64,000 nt of DNA, from assembly GCA_052324925.1 (NCBI GenBank), contig JBQPRE010000002.1; one strand, given 5' to 3'. This document shows positions 27,379 to 35,909 of this stretch, one piece after another. The position numbers and the translations under genes were made by a program. This stretch comes from Flavimobilis sp052324925. Its GTDB lineage: Bacteria > Actinomycetota > Actinomycetes > Actinomycetales > Cellulomonadaceae. The notes beneath the pieces are model-generated. The model was not told where the DNA came from. It did no database searches and saw nothing but the letters and a program-made list of their open reading frames with translations. Numbering within the stretch: the first letter of the stretch is position 1; every line of letters begins with the position of its first letter.

Positions 27379-27503
27379 CCCCTGATCATCGTGGAGACCA
27401 GGGGATGTGCGCAAAGGATGGGCAAAGAAACCCTCACGCCGTCAGCGAAACCGCGCCCTGGGCGTCGCGCCCCGCGCACGTGGAGCACTGAGGTCCAGGC
27501 GCG

Positions 27504-28388
27504 TCACGCACCGCTGAGGCCGAGGACCTCAGCCGCGAAGTCCCGCGATGCGCACGCCGCCTCCCAGCGCTCCCGCCACGGCCCGATCCCCTCGACCCCG
27601 GCTGCGGCGAGGCTCGCGTGGCCGAGGACCGACCACGCGGGGCGTGGGGCCGGGCGGACGAAGTCCGCGCTCGTCGTCGTCGCGACGACGGCCGGGTCGA
27701 GCCCCGCCGAGGCAACCGCAGCGCGCGCGAAGTCCCACCACGACGCCTGCCCGCCCGACGTCGCGTGATACGTCCCGCCGGGCGCCTGGGCGCGCACGAG
27801 CCTGAGCGCAAGATCAGCGACGTCAGCTGTCCACGTCGGCTGTCCCACCTGGTCGGTGACGACCGAGACCGCACCGCGCTCGCGGGCGACGCGCACGATC
27901 GTGCGCGGGAAGCTCGCGCCGTGGCGGCCATAGAGCCAGGCGGTGCGAAGGACGAGGTGCCGGTTCGCGGTGTCGTGGGCGCGCACGGCCCATTCGCCCG
28001 CGAGCTTCGTGCGGCCGTAGGCCGAGCGGGGTCCGACGGCGTCGTCGGCCTCGTAGGGGGTGTGCGCGGCGCCGTCGAAGACGTAGTCGGTCGAGATGTG
28101 CACGAGCCGGGCTCCCGCAGCCGACGCGGCGCGCGCAAGGTTCGCCGGCCCGACGGCGTTGACGGCGAAGGCCTCGGCCTCGCGGGCCTCGGCGTCGTCG
28201 ACCGCCGTCCACGCGGCGCAGTTGACGACGACGTCGACGCCCGCGATCGCTGAGGCGCACGCCGCCGCGTCGAGCACGTCGAGCGAGGCCCGGCCGGCTG
28301 CGACGACGTCGGCCTCACCGGACGCTGCGAGGCACGCCTCGACGTCCCGGCCGAGCATGCCCCCGGCTCCCACGATCAACCACCGCAT
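27504..28388 (-). CDS. rfbD: dTDP-4-dehydrorhamnose reductase
   Basis: This 294-residue extended SDR enzyme performs the last, NADPH-dependent step to dTDP-L-rhamnose. Visible are the Rossmann motif GAGGMLGRDV (residues 7-16), ISTDYVFDG with the catalytic Thr/Ser region, and YGRTKLAGE with the Tyr-xxx-Lys pair near 130. It follows rfbB after 94 nt on the same strand. rfbA and rfbC are not in the window. Rhamnose is a common wall-polysaccharide sugar in this group. Confidence 0.93.
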   Translation of the reverse strand: MRWLIVGAGGMLGRDVEACLAASGEADVVAAGRASLDVLDAAACASAIAGVDVVVNCAAWTAVDDAEAREAEAFAVNAVGPANLARAASAAGARLVHISTDYVFDGAAHTPYEADDAVGPRSAYGRTKLAGEWAVRAHDTANRHLVLRTAWLYGRHGASFPRTIVRVARERGAVSVVTDQVGQPTWTADVADLALRLVRAQAPGGTYHATSGGQASWWDFARAAVASAGLDPAVVATTTSADFVRPAPRPAWSVLGHASLAAAGVEGIGPWRERWEAACASRDFAAEVLGLSGA

Positions 28389-28482
28389 GTGCCGACGCCC
28401 CCGATCCTGCGGCCACGCCCGGCCGCGAGCGGCCGCGCCCGACGGGTGCGGTCCGGCTCCGACAGTAGCGGCCGCCGTGCGC

Positions 28483-29475
28483 TCAGTGCCCGGCGGCTTG
28501 GTACTTCTGCTCGGTGAGGGCCTTGTCGGGACGCCACCAGGCCTCGTTGGCCCGGTACCACTCCACGGTCGCGTGCAGGCCCTCGGCGAAGCTCGTGTAC
28601 CGCGGCGTCCAGCCGAGCTCGTCGCGCAGCCGGGTCGCGTCGATCGCGTAGCGCAGGTCGTGGCCTGCGCGGTCGGTCACGTGGTCGAAGTCGTCGGGCG
28701 CGAGGCCGAACTCGGCGAGGATCATCTCGACGACCTCGAGGTTGTTCTTCTCACCGTCGGCCCCGATGAGGTAGGTCTCACCGATCGTGCCGCGCTCGAT
28801 GATCGTCCAGACCGCGGTGTTGTGGTCCTCGACGTGGATCCAGTCGCGCACGTTGGCCCCCGCCCCGTACAGGCGCGGGCGGATGCCGTCGATGAGGTTG
28901 GTGACCTGGCGCGGGATGAACTTCTCCACGTGCTGGTAGGGCCCGTAGTTGTTCGAGCAGTTCGAGATCGTCGCCTCGATGCCGAACGAGCGCACCCAGG
29001 CGCGCACGAGCAGGTCCGAGGAGGCCTTGGTCGCCGAGTACGGGCTCGAGGGGTTGTACGGGGTCTGGGAGGTGAACTTGGCCGGGTCCTCCAGCTCGAG
29101 GTCGCCGTAGACCTCGTCGGTGGAGACGTGGTGGAAGCGCACGCCGTGCTTGCGCACGGCCTCCAGCAGCGTGAACGTGCCCACGACGTTGGTGTGGATG
29201 AACGGGGAGGGGTCGTGCAGGGAGTTGTCGTTGTGGGACTCGGCGGCGAAGTGCACGACGAGGTCGCAGCGCGCGACGAGCGCGTCGACGAGCGTGGCGT
29301 CAGCGATGTCACCCACGACGATCTCGACGCCTTCCAGGCCCGCGATCGAGTCGGCGTTGCCCGCATAGGTGAGGGCGTCGAGGACCGTGACGCTGGTTCC
29401 GGGGCGTTCACGGACGGTCTGGCGGACGAAGTTGGCGCCGATGAAACCGGCGCCGCCGGTGACGAGAACTCGCAC
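28483..29475 (-). CDS. rfbB: dTDP-glucose 4,6-dehydratase
   Basis: This 330-residue extended SDR enzyme converts dTDP-glucose to dTDP-4-keto-6-deoxyglucose. It has the NAD motif TGGAGFIGANFV at the N-terminus, HVSTDEVYGDL with the catalytic TDE triad, YSATKASSD with the Tyr-xxx-Lys pair, and NCSNNYGPYQ. The GTG at 29475 was chosen because it begins directly before the Rossmann strand and has AAGGAG 6 nt upstream. It is the first gene of the rfbB-rfbD pair. Confidence 0.95.
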   Translation of the reverse strand: MRVLVTGGAGFIGANFVRQTVRERPGTSVTVLDALTYAGNADSIAGLEGVEIVVGDIADATLVDALVARCDLVVHFAAESHNDNSLHDPSPFIHTNVVGTFTLLEAVRKHGVRFHHVSTDEVYGDLELEDPAKFTSQTPYNPSSPYSATKASSDLLVRAWVRSFGIEATISNCSNNYGPYQHVEKFIPRQVTNLIDGIRPRLYGAGANVRDWIHVEDHNTAVWTIIERGTIGETYLIGADGEKNNLEVVEMILAEFGLAPDDFDHVTDRAGHDLRYAIDATRLRDELGWTPRYTSFAEGLHATVEWYRANEAWWRPDKALTEQKYQAAGH

Positions 29476-29578
29476 GAGGGCTCCTTGTGTCGGGTGTCGA
29501 TGGCACGCTACCAGCGATGTGCCCGAGATCATGGGGTTCTCGGACCCCGGGCGGTGCTCCGCGAGGGTTCGTGTCCGG

Positions 29579-29584
29579 CTATCC
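29579..29584 (+). promoter_or_regulatory. -10 box for the cold-shock/DUF3027 operon
   Basis: TATCCT lies about 60 nt before the cold-shock gene and fits a housekeeping -10 element. The -35 box is not clear. Confidence 0.4.
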
Positions 29585-29645
29585 TCGGGGGAGACGACGA
29601 CGCGCGCGTGCCGCGCGTCCCCAACTTCTCTCATCCGAGGTGCGT

Positions 29646-30026
29646 GTGCCCAGCGGCAAGGTCAAGTGGTTCGACGCCGAGCGTGGCTTCGGCTTCATTG
29701 CGTCCGAGGACGGCTCGGAGGTTTTCCTCCACGCCTCGGCGCTGCCTGCCGACGCCGTCGTCAAGCCGGGTGCCAAGGTCGACTTCTCGGTCGCTGACGG
29801 GCGCCGCGGTCCCCAGGCGCTCCAGGTGACGCTCACCGATCCGCTGCCCTCGGTCGCCAAGGCCGTGCGGAAGCCTGCTGAAGACATGGCGGTCATTGTT
29901 GAAGACCTCATCAAGGTTCTTGACCGCGTGGGCAACGATCTGCGCCGCGGTCGCTACCCGGACAAGACGCACGGCACGAAGGTTGCGAGCCTTCTTCGTG
30001 CGGTCGCCGAGAGCCTCGAGGCCTGA
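29646..30026 (+). CDS. Cold-shock-domain protein with C-terminal helical extension
   Basis: This 126-residue protein has an N-terminal cold-shock domain (residues 1-65, with RGFGFI and EVFLHAS as RNP1 and RNP2). A C-terminal extension of about 60 residues looks helical (PAEDMAVIVEDLIKVLDRVG). The extension marks an actinobacterial Csp subgroup that is usually found, as here, directly before a DUF3027 gene. GAGG precedes the GTG by 5 nt, and a GTG two codons earlier (29640) is also possible. Confidence 0.87.
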   Translation: MPSGKVKWFDAERGFGFIASEDGSEVFLHASALPADAVVKPGAKVDFSVADGRRGPQALQVTLTDPLPSVAKAVRKPAEDMAVIVEDLIKVLDRVGNDLRRGRYPDKTHGTKVASLLRAVAESLEA

Positions 30027-30027
30027 G

Positions 30028-30846
30028 GTGGCCACCGCGACAGCGACGCGTCCCGTACGCCGCAAGCCCGACCCCCTCCTCGAGTCGGCCGTCGACCTCG
30101 CCCGCGCGGCGGCTGAGTCGATCGCTGAAGAGCCCGAGCACGTGGGCGAGCACCTCGGGACCCTTGTCCTCGAGGACCGCCTCGTCGAGCACCGCTTCGC
30201 CGCCACGATGGCCGGCTACCAGGGCTGGGTCTGGACGATCACGCTCGCCCGCGTCCCGCGTGGGCGCACCGCGACCGTGTGCGAGACCCATCTGCTCCCG
30301 GCTGACGGCGCGATCCTCGCTCCCGAGTGGCTCCCGTGGTCCGAGCGCCTGCGCCCGGGTGACGTCGGCCCCGGCGACGTGCTGCCCTTCGTCGCGGACG
30401 ACCCGCGCCTCGAGGCCGGGTGGACGCCGAGCGGCGACGACGAGGTCGACGAGGTCGCGATCGGTGAGCTCGCTCTCGCCCGCGCCCGCGTGCTCTCCGA
30501 CGACGGCATCGACGAGGCTGCCCAGCGCTGGTACGACGGCGCGTCCGGCCCGCGGAGCGCCGCCGCGCAGGCGGCGAGCGACCCGTGCCTCACGTGCGGC
30601 TACCTCGTCCCGCTCCAGGGTTCACTCGGCCAGGTCTTCGGCGTGTGCACGAACCCGTGGTCCCCGGACGACGGCCGCGTCGTGGCGTTCGACCACGGCT
30701 GCGGTGCGCACTCCGAGACCGACGTCCCGCCCATGGCCTCGCTGTGGCCCGCTCCGCACGCGGTGATCGACGAGGGCGCGGTGGAGATCGTCGAGATCCA
30801 CCGACCGGCCGCCCCTACGGATGACGCGGGGCCTGCCGAGGCCTGA
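30028..30846 (+). CDS. DUF3027-family protein
   Basis: This 272-residue protein belongs to the actinobacterial DUF3027 family. Landmarks are GYQGWVWTITLARVPR near residue 65, LLPADGAILAPEWLPWSERLRPGD near 95, and a pair of CxxC/C-H clusters near 190-230 (DPCLTCGYL, FDHGCGAHSE) that could bind a metal. The function is unknown. The GTG begins 2 nt after the stop of the cold-shock gene, so the two are surely cotranscribed. This pairing is conserved in actinobacteria. Confidence 0.85.
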   Translation: MATATATRPVRRKPDPLLESAVDLARAAAESIAEEPEHVGEHLGTLVLEDRLVEHRFAATMAGYQGWVWTITLARVPRGRTATVCETHLLPADGAILAPEWLPWSERLRPGDVGPGDVLPFVADDPRLEAGWTPSGDDEVDEVAIGELALARARVLSDDGIDEAAQRWYDGASGPRSAAAQAASDPCLTCGYLVPLQGSLGQVFGVCTNPWSPDDGRVVAFDHGCGAHSETDVPPMASLWPAPHAVIDEGAVEIVEIHRPAAPTDDAGPAEA

Positions 30847-30903
30847 CGCCGAGCGCGATCCGGTCGGCACGCACCGCCGCCGGACGCGGCAGTGCAGAAC
30901 GAG

Positions 30904-30947
30904 CAGCGGCCGTCGGCCCGGGATTGTCCCGGGGCCGACGGCCGCTT
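30904..30947 (+). terminator. Rho-independent terminator after the DUF3027 gene
   Basis: A 14-bp stem, GCGGCCGTCGGCCC/GGGCCGACGGCCGC, is followed by TTTC. It also lies 20 nt beyond the convergent EAL-HDOD stop and probably serves both sides. Confidence 0.88.
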
Positions 30948-30966
30948 TCGTGCTCGTGCCGTGGTG

Positions 30967-32166
30967 TCAGAGCTCGGCGCCCGACGGCGTGAGCGCCGTG
31001 AGCACCGCGTCGAGGGCGTCGGGAATCGCGTCGAAGTAGGCGCGCGTCACGGCCCCCACCTCGAGGCCCGCGGCCTCGACGGCCTCCATGTCGTTGCGCT
31101 CGTGCGCGACGACAGCGCGCAGCACCCCGCCGAGCGGACCCTCGCCGAGGACGAGCGCGTCGTAGGCGACCTTCGACAAGCGCGTGCGCTCGGCAAGGAT
31201 CTGCGTCGGGATGCCGCGCTCCGTCGAAAGGGCGGAGAGCAGGCCGACGGTGTACGCGGAGTCGTGCTCGGGAGCGAGACGCTCACACGTGAGCCCGCGT
31301 GCGATGAGCAGCCACAGGTTGTCGAGCTGGGACGTCGTCGAGGCGACGAGGGACGCCATGACAAGACCCTGGACCTGGGAGGGGCCAAGGAGCACGAGCG
31401 CACGCCTCACCGAGTCGACGCGCTGCGAGATGCCCGTCGCCGCACCATTGACGAGCCGCAGGACGCGCAGCACGAGGGCCGGGTCGGCGCCGAGGACGTG
31501 CGTGACCGCTTCGATGTCGATCTCGGGCTCGCCGAGCAGACGCACGGCCTCGAGGCACGCAATCTCGTTGGGCAGGAGCTCCTGCTCGCCGATCTCGACC
31601 GCGGGACCTGCCGTGGCCGCGCCGATGAACGCGTTGACGCCCGGGGCGGGCTCACGGTGCGTCTCGGACGCTCCGAGGCGCGGTGCGATGACCCGCACGC
31701 CTGCCGCGGAGGCCTGCGCGGCGATCGGCAGCATCTCCTCGTACGTGAGGTTCTCGTCGAGGATGACGTGCGTGTAGTGGGTGAGCATGTCGAGCTGTGC
31801 CTCGGTGCCGCGGTACAGGCTGAGCGCGAGCAGGTAGCCACGGTCCCGCAGGGCGGTGAGGTGCTCGATGATGTGCGCGTGGGAGAACGCGGTCGGTGTG
31901 ACGACGAGTCCGACGCGGCCGCCGTGGTGGGGGATGCCGACGCTTCCGTCGATCATTCGCGGCGTCGCGACGATGAAGATCGTGCGGTCGAGCGCGAGCG
32001 ACGGAAGGTCGAGCTCGAGGTAGGCGAGCTCAAGCTCGGAGTGCAGGTCGGCACGCAGCAGCGGCACAGGCGACGACGGGGTGAGGAGGTATCCGGTGAC
32101 GATCCCCGCGATGTCATAGATCGGCAAGCGGGAGAAGCGAATGTCGGCGTCTGATGGCGAGGTCAT
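30967..32166 (-). CDS. Degenerate EAL plus HDOD-domain signalling protein
   Basis: This 399-residue protein has the layout of the YuxH/CdgJ-like EAL-HDOD family. The N-terminal half (10-200) follows the EAL barrel (FSRLPIYDIAGIVTGYLL) but has no EAL/ELL motif or other metal ligands, so it should not cut cyclic di-GMP. The C-terminal HDOD domain is at 205-390 (NEIACLEAVRLLGEPEIDIEAVTHVL). It is the last gene of the flgN-flgK-flgL-fliW operon, 16 nt after fliW, so a role in motility control is likely. A GTG at 32175 is an alternative start. Confidence 0.82.
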   Translation of the reverse strand: MTSPSDADIRFSRLPIYDIAGIVTGYLLTPSSPVPLLRADLHSELELAYLELDLPSLALDRTIFIVATPRMIDGSVGIPHHGGRVGLVVTPTAFSHAHIIEHLTALRDRGYLLALSLYRGTEAQLDMLTHYTHVILDENLTYEEMLPIAAQASAAGVRVIAPRLGASETHREPAPGVNAFIGAATAGPAVEIGEQELLPNEIACLEAVRLLGEPEIDIEAVTHVLGADPALVLRVLRLVNGAATGISQRVDSVRRALVLLGPSQVQGLVMASLVASTTSQLDNLWLLIARGLTCERLAPEHDSAYTVGLLSALSTERGIPTQILAERTRLSKVAYDALVLGEGPLGGVLRAVVAHERNDMEAVEAAGLEVGAVTRAYFDAIPDALDAVLTALTPSGAEL

Positions 32167-32182
32167 GGGGTTCACGGTGCTC

Positions 32183-32629
32183 TCAGTGGGGATCTGATGG
32201 TGCAGCGAGCGGCGCACGCAAGGGCCAGCTGCCCTCGAGCACGACTTGGACAGCCCGGTGGGTGCGGGTGTCGACGAGCACGGGTGCGAGGAGGTTGACC
32301 GTCGCGAGACCGTCAGCCCCCTCAGGGTTGAGGACGACGAGTGTGGCGATGTCGTCCTCTGACGCGGGCTCCGCATCGGTTCCGAGCAGCGCGAGGTGCA
32401 TCGCGGTGACGTCGGGCGCGTAGCCCGGCACGTGCGCGGCGGCGTGGACGAGGAACAGGCGGGTCGCGGGGGCTTCGTCGCCCGCGCGGCCGCGCAGCGC
32501 GAACACGGTCGCGTGCTCGTCGAGCGTGCGCAGCGTGAACTCGCGGACGTCGCCGAGCCCCGGAAGGGGCGCGACGAACGTCACGTGGTCGTCGGTGGTG
32601 CTCGACGTGGCGGGGCCGGGCGTCATCAT
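32183..32629 (-). CDS. fliW: Flagellar assembly factor FliW
   Basis: This 148-residue protein is the FliW antagonist of the translational repressor CsrA. It shows the family core PLPGLGDVREFTL at the N-terminus and, towards the end, ATLVVLNPEGADGLATVNLLAPVLVDT with AVQVVL. In Bacillus, FliW binds flagellin or CsrA, so that flagellin translation rises only once hooks are finished. It overlaps the flgL stop by 4 nt. csrA lies 30 kb away at the other end of the locus. Confidence 0.9.
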   Translation of the reverse strand: MMTPGPATSSTTDDHVTFVAPLPGLGDVREFTLRTLDEHATVFALRGRAGDEAPATRLFLVHAAAHVPGYAPDVTAMHLALLGTDAEPASEDDIATLVVLNPEGADGLATVNLLAPVLVDTRTHRAVQVVLEGSWPLRAPLAAPSDPH

Positions 32630-33522
32630 GAGAGGTACTGCAGGAGGGTCGGCTGCAGGACGCGCGCGGTCGCGCCGAGGGCCGCCTGGTAGGCGACCTC
32701 CTGCGTCTGCAGGTGGACGAGGGTCTCGGCGAGGTCGACGTCCTCGACCGCAGAGATGTCGGCCTTGAGGGTCAGCGTCATGCTTGCGTTGACGGCGAGC
32801 TGTGACTCGACCTGGTTGGTGCGGGCACCCGTGGTCGCGAGCGCTGAGGTGGTGCGTGCGTGCCAGCCGTCGATCTCGGCGAGCGCACCGCTCACCTCGC
32901 CTCCGGCGCGGATGTCGGCCGCGACGCGGTCGAGCAACGCGAAAACCGAGTCGGTCGCGTCGCCGAAGATCGAGGCGCCGTCGCCGTCGACGCGCACGAC
33001 GACGTCCTGGGAGATGCGGCGGTCGACCGAGCCGGGTGCGCCCTCGTACACGTAGGTGCCGTCGGCCTGGGGCGCGAACGCGGCATCGGCGTCCGACGTG
33101 CCCGCGAAGATCGAGCGTCCCTGGTACGTCGCGTTGGCCTGGCCGAGAAGAGCGTCGCGCACGGCCTCGATCTCCAGGGCGATGGCCTCGGCGGACACGG
33201 CTGTGTGCGAGCCCGTGTTGGACGCCTGGACGACGAGCGTGCGCGCACGGATGAGCTGCGCGGACGTCGTCTGGAGCGACGTGTCGACTGCGGTGAGCCA
33301 GCCACGGCCGTCGGACGCGTTGCGGTCGTACTGCGTGAGCGCACGCTGCTCGGCGCGCAGGCGCAGCGCCTGCGCGGTGCCGGCGGGGTCGTCCGACGGC
33401 TTCTCGATGCGGCGCAGGCTCGACGCCTGACCCTGCAGCTTGGACATCGCTGCGAGGTTGCGCTGGACGTTCGCGAGCGACGCTTGCTGGGTCATCTGGT
33501 GGGTGACACGTGTGTAGCTCAT
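32626..33522 (-). CDS. flgL: Flagellar hook-filament junction protein FlgL
   Basis: This 298-residue protein is the second hook-filament junction protein. It has the flagellin-like N-terminal helix (RVTHQMTQQASLANVQRNLAAMSKLQ) and C-terminal helix (ETLVHLQTQEVAYQAALGATARVLQPTLLQYL). The start overlaps the flgK stop, and the stop overlaps the fliW start, each by 4 nt. Confidence 0.93.
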   Translation of the reverse strand: MSYTRVTHQMTQQASLANVQRNLAAMSKLQGQASSLRRIEKPSDDPAGTAQALRLRAEQRALTQYDRNASDGRGWLTAVDTSLQTTSAQLIRARTLVVQASNTGSHTAVSAEAIALEIEAVRDALLGQANATYQGRSIFAGTSDADAAFAPQADGTYVYEGAPGSVDRRISQDVVVRVDGDGASIFGDATDSVFALLDRVAADIRAGGEVSGALAEIDGWHARTTSALATTGARTNQVESQLAVNASMTLTLKADISAVEDVDLAETLVHLQTQEVAYQAALGATARVLQPTLLQYLS

Positions 33523-34949
33523 CGTCCGACGACTCCTGTCCTGTTGATCAGCGTGTCGAGCATCTCATCGACTGTCGTGAGGACGCGTGCGGCACCCTGG
33601 TAGGCGCGCTGCAGCGCGAGCATGTTGACGGTCTCTTCGTCGATGTCGACGCTTGCGCTCGAGAGCTGCACGAGCGACGCGGTGGCGCGGGCCTGCTCGG
33701 AGACCTCGGCGGAGCGCATCGAGGCCTGCGTGCGGACGCCGAGGTCGACGACGAACGCGGACCACGAGCGGTCGGGGCTGTCGACCGATGCGCCGATCGT
33801 GCCGATCGCGTCGGCGATCGAGCCGTCGAACGCGCCGTTGCCGGGTGCGCCTGCGGCGATGTGGGCGGGGTCGGCTACCGCGACGGTGAGGCTGAGCGCC
33901 GCGGGGGCGCTGGGGTCGGCCGAGAGCGCGAAGAACGGCCCGCCCGGGGTGCCGGACGTCGTGACGCCGGTCGTGTGGACCGCGTTGACCCGGTCGTGCA
34001 GCTGCGTGGCGAGGCGGTCGTAGGCGGCGGCGGCTTCGCTGAGTGCGCCGCCCGAGCCGTCCGGCTGGGGTCCGGCGAGGGCCGCGAGGGCTCCGCTGAG
34101 CAGTCCGCCGTCGAGCGAGACGGGGCCCGCGGAGGCGCGCGCCCATTCGAGGCGCGGGGAGTCCGTGCCTGAGCCCTGCAGGGTCGTGGACCCGGCGAGG
34201 TTGATGCGGTACGCGGTGTCACCCGCGACGAGGTGGTTGCCGCCGATCGAGATGGTGACGGTGCTGTCCTCCTGGTGGCGCAGCGTTGCGCCCGTGAGCT
34301 CGGCCAGCTGGGTCGCGAGCATGTCGCGCTTGTCCATGAGCTCGTTGGCGTTGCCACCCGAGACGGTGACGGAGCGGATCGCACCGTTGAGCTCGGCGAG
34401 CGAGGACGCGGCGGAGTTGATCTGCTCGACGTAGGCGACCGACTGCGCGCGGGTCTCGTCCCACTGGGTGCGCACGGCGCGGTAGCCCGTGGCGATCGCT
34501 TCGACGAGGATTCCGGCGGACTCGAGGACGACCTGTCCGGGGGCGGGCTCGGACGGGTTGTTGGCGACGTCCTGCCAGCCGGCCCAGAACTGTGCGAGCT
34601 GCGCGGAGATGCCCTTGTCACTCGGCTCGGCGATGCTCGCCTCGAGACGCGCGTGGGTCGTTGCGCGGGCTGCGAGGTCGGCGGCGAGCGAGGTCGTCGA
34701 GCGCACGCGGGCGTCGGCGAAGATGTCGCCCAGGCGGGTGACTCCGGTGACCTTGACGCCCTGGCCGACGGTGAGGCCCGCGGAGAAGCGTGACGCGGCC
34801 GCGTTGGCCGAGACCGACGCTGTCTCGGCCCGCTGGCGGGTGTAGCCCACGGTGTTGGCGTTGGCGATGTTCTGACCCGCGACGTCGAGCGCGGCACGCT
34901 GCGTGTGCAGCGAGCTCAGGGCGGTCGAGAGCGTCGAGAAGGTGGACAT
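33519..34949 (-). CDS. flgK: Flagellar hook-filament junction protein FlgK
   Basis: This 476-residue HAP1 protein has the rod-hook N-terminal motif (STLSTALSSLHTQRAALDVAGQNIANANTVGYTRQ region) and the matching C-terminal coil ending in LALQRAYQGAARVLTTVDEMLDTLINRTG. The ATG at 34949 is preferred because AGGAG lies 9 nt upstream. A GTG two codons earlier is too close to that site. It is the second gene of the operon, 12 nt after flgN. Confidence 0.94.
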   Translation of the reverse strand: MSTFSTLSTALSSLHTQRAALDVAGQNIANANTVGYTRQRAETASVSANAAASRFSAGLTVGQGVKVTGVTRLGDIFADARVRSTTSLAADLAARATTHARLEASIAEPSDKGISAQLAQFWAGWQDVANNPSEPAPGQVVLESAGILVEAIATGYRAVRTQWDETRAQSVAYVEQINSAASSLAELNGAIRSVTVSGGNANELMDKRDMLATQLAELTGATLRHQEDSTVTISIGGNHLVAGDTAYRINLAGSTTLQGSGTDSPRLEWARASAGPVSLDGGLLSGALAALAGPQPDGSGGALSEAAAAYDRLATQLHDRVNAVHTTGVTTSGTPGGPFFALSADPSAPAALSLTVAVADPAHIAAGAPGNGAFDGSIADAIGTIGASVDSPDRSWSAFVVDLGVRTQASMRSAEVSEQARATASLVQLSSASVDIDEETVNMLALQRAYQGAARVLTTVDEMLDTLINRTGVVGR

Positions 34950-34961
34950 GGTCACTGGCTC

Positions 34962-35444
34962 CTAGAGGCGTGCGTCGAACAGGGTGGCGTGGCCTGCCGA
35001 TGTGCCGGCATGCCCCTGGGCGTCGTAGGTCTGGACGGTGCGGTCGACCGCGAGGAGGGTCTCCTGGGCGGACCTGTGGGCAGCCGAGAGCAGCGTGCGG
35101 TTGTCGTCCGCAAGCGCGCCGATCTGGTGCGTGAGGTCGAGGAAGGCGTCGCGGTGCTCGCCCAGGATCGTGTCCCAGGGGGCGGGGGCCGCGGCGACGA
35201 GCTCGGCGAGGGTTGCGCCCGGGGCGAGTCCGAGGTCGAGCGCGACGGCGTCGGATGCGACAGCGTGACCGAGCTCGGTCGTGCGGATCTCGTCGAGGAC
35301 GGTCGTGACCTCGTCGGTCGCGTGCGCGAGCCAGCGATTGCGCCCGTTGGTGAGCAGCAGCTGTTCGACGTCGAGCTTGAACAGGAGCAGCTCGAGGAGA
35401 TGCCGTTCGCGCCAGAGGAGTGCGGAGAGGCCCTCCATGCTCAT
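34962..35444 (-). CDS. flgN: FlgN-type flagellar export chaperone
   Basis: This 160-residue helical protein has the FlgN pattern LSALLWRERHLLELLLFKLDVEQLLLTNG at the N-terminus. FlgN is the cytoplasmic chaperone for FlgK and FlgL, whose genes follow directly. Sequence similarity in this family is low, so position carries much of the call. GGAGG lies 6 nt before the ATG. A sigma-28-type promoter lies about 50 nt upstream. Confidence 0.85.
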   Translation of the reverse strand: MSMEGLSALLWRERHLLELLLFKLDVEQLLLTNGRNRWLAHATDEVTTVLDEIRTTELGHAVASDAVALDLGLAPGATLAELVAAAPAPWDTILGEHRDAFLDLTHQIGALADDNRTLLSAAHRSAQETLLAVDRTVQTYDAQGHAGTSAGHATLFDARL

Positions 35445-35493
35445 CGTCGTCCTCCGTCGTGGTTGTGGGCCGGTCGGGCCCGTTCGAGAGACA

Positions 35494-35520
35494 TCATCGG
35501 ATGTCATGACGTGGATGTGA
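35494..35520 (-). promoter_or_regulatory. Sigma-28-type promoter of the flgN operon
   Basis: On the minus strand TCAC, 15 nt and TCCGATGA lie about 50 nt before flgN. The layout is the same as at fliC, flgB, the chemoreceptor gene, flbD and cheA. Confidence 0.75.
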
Positions 35521-35678
35521 GGGGTCGCGGGCGTCGGAATTCGGGGCGGGCCCGCGTGCGGTGAGCCTAGCGCCGCTCGTCCGGGGCGGAGAGGGCTTTC
35601 ACGGCTGAGTCTTGGCAAGTCAGCGGCGTGGGAACAAGTCATGAACCACATGTGGCGCGATGCGGTGGTAGGCGAGGT

Positions 35679-35690
35679 TGTTCAGAACGT
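35679..35690 (+). repeat. TGTTCAGAACGT direct repeat, copy 1
   Basis: This box differs by one base from TGTTCAGACCGT at 35709-35720. The two starts are 30 nt apart, close to three helical turns. Confidence 0.5.
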
Positions 35691-35708
35691 TCCGACTGGG
35701 TCGAAGTC

Positions 35709-35720
35709 TGTTCAGACCGT
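35709..35720 (+). repeat. TGTTCAGACCGT direct repeat, copy 2
   Basis: This is the second copy of the box at 35679. A third, looser copy (TGGTCAGTCCGTGG, 12 of 14 bases like this one with its next two bases) lies at 35846-35859. Confidence 0.5.
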
Positions 35721-35909
35721 GGGCATCGTGCGCTGCAATCGCGCCATTTTCCGATGAGAGCAGAGTCACAGCACGGGAGGTCCGCCCAGCGAAAGTGTGG
35801 AACTCTGCGGTTCCTAGGTGCAAGCACCCAAGGAAACGACGAAGTTGGTCAGTCCGTGGAATCTCTTGGGGTCTTCCGTGAAATCGATTCGTCGGCACAG
35901 ACTCCATGC

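Larger units (their letters stand above)
35521..35909. other. Low-GC regulatory region upstream of the sigma gene
   Basis: This stretch between flgN and the sigma-factor gene is clearly less GC-rich than its surroundings (mid-50s percent by eye in 35640-35900). It has no recognised gene. A 95-codon frame on the minus strand (35620-35907) is open but matches nothing I know. Three copies of a TGNTCAG--CGT box occur at 35679, 35709 and 35846. TCCGATGA at 35750-35757 resembles a sigma-28 -10 box but lacks a fitting -35. It probably controls the sigma-factor gene. Confidence 0.45.

Noticed and set aside
35750..35757. TCCGATGA upstream of the sigma gene as an autoregulatory promoter
   Set aside because: The -35 position reads CGCT and the site lies about 150 nt before the start, so support is too weak.
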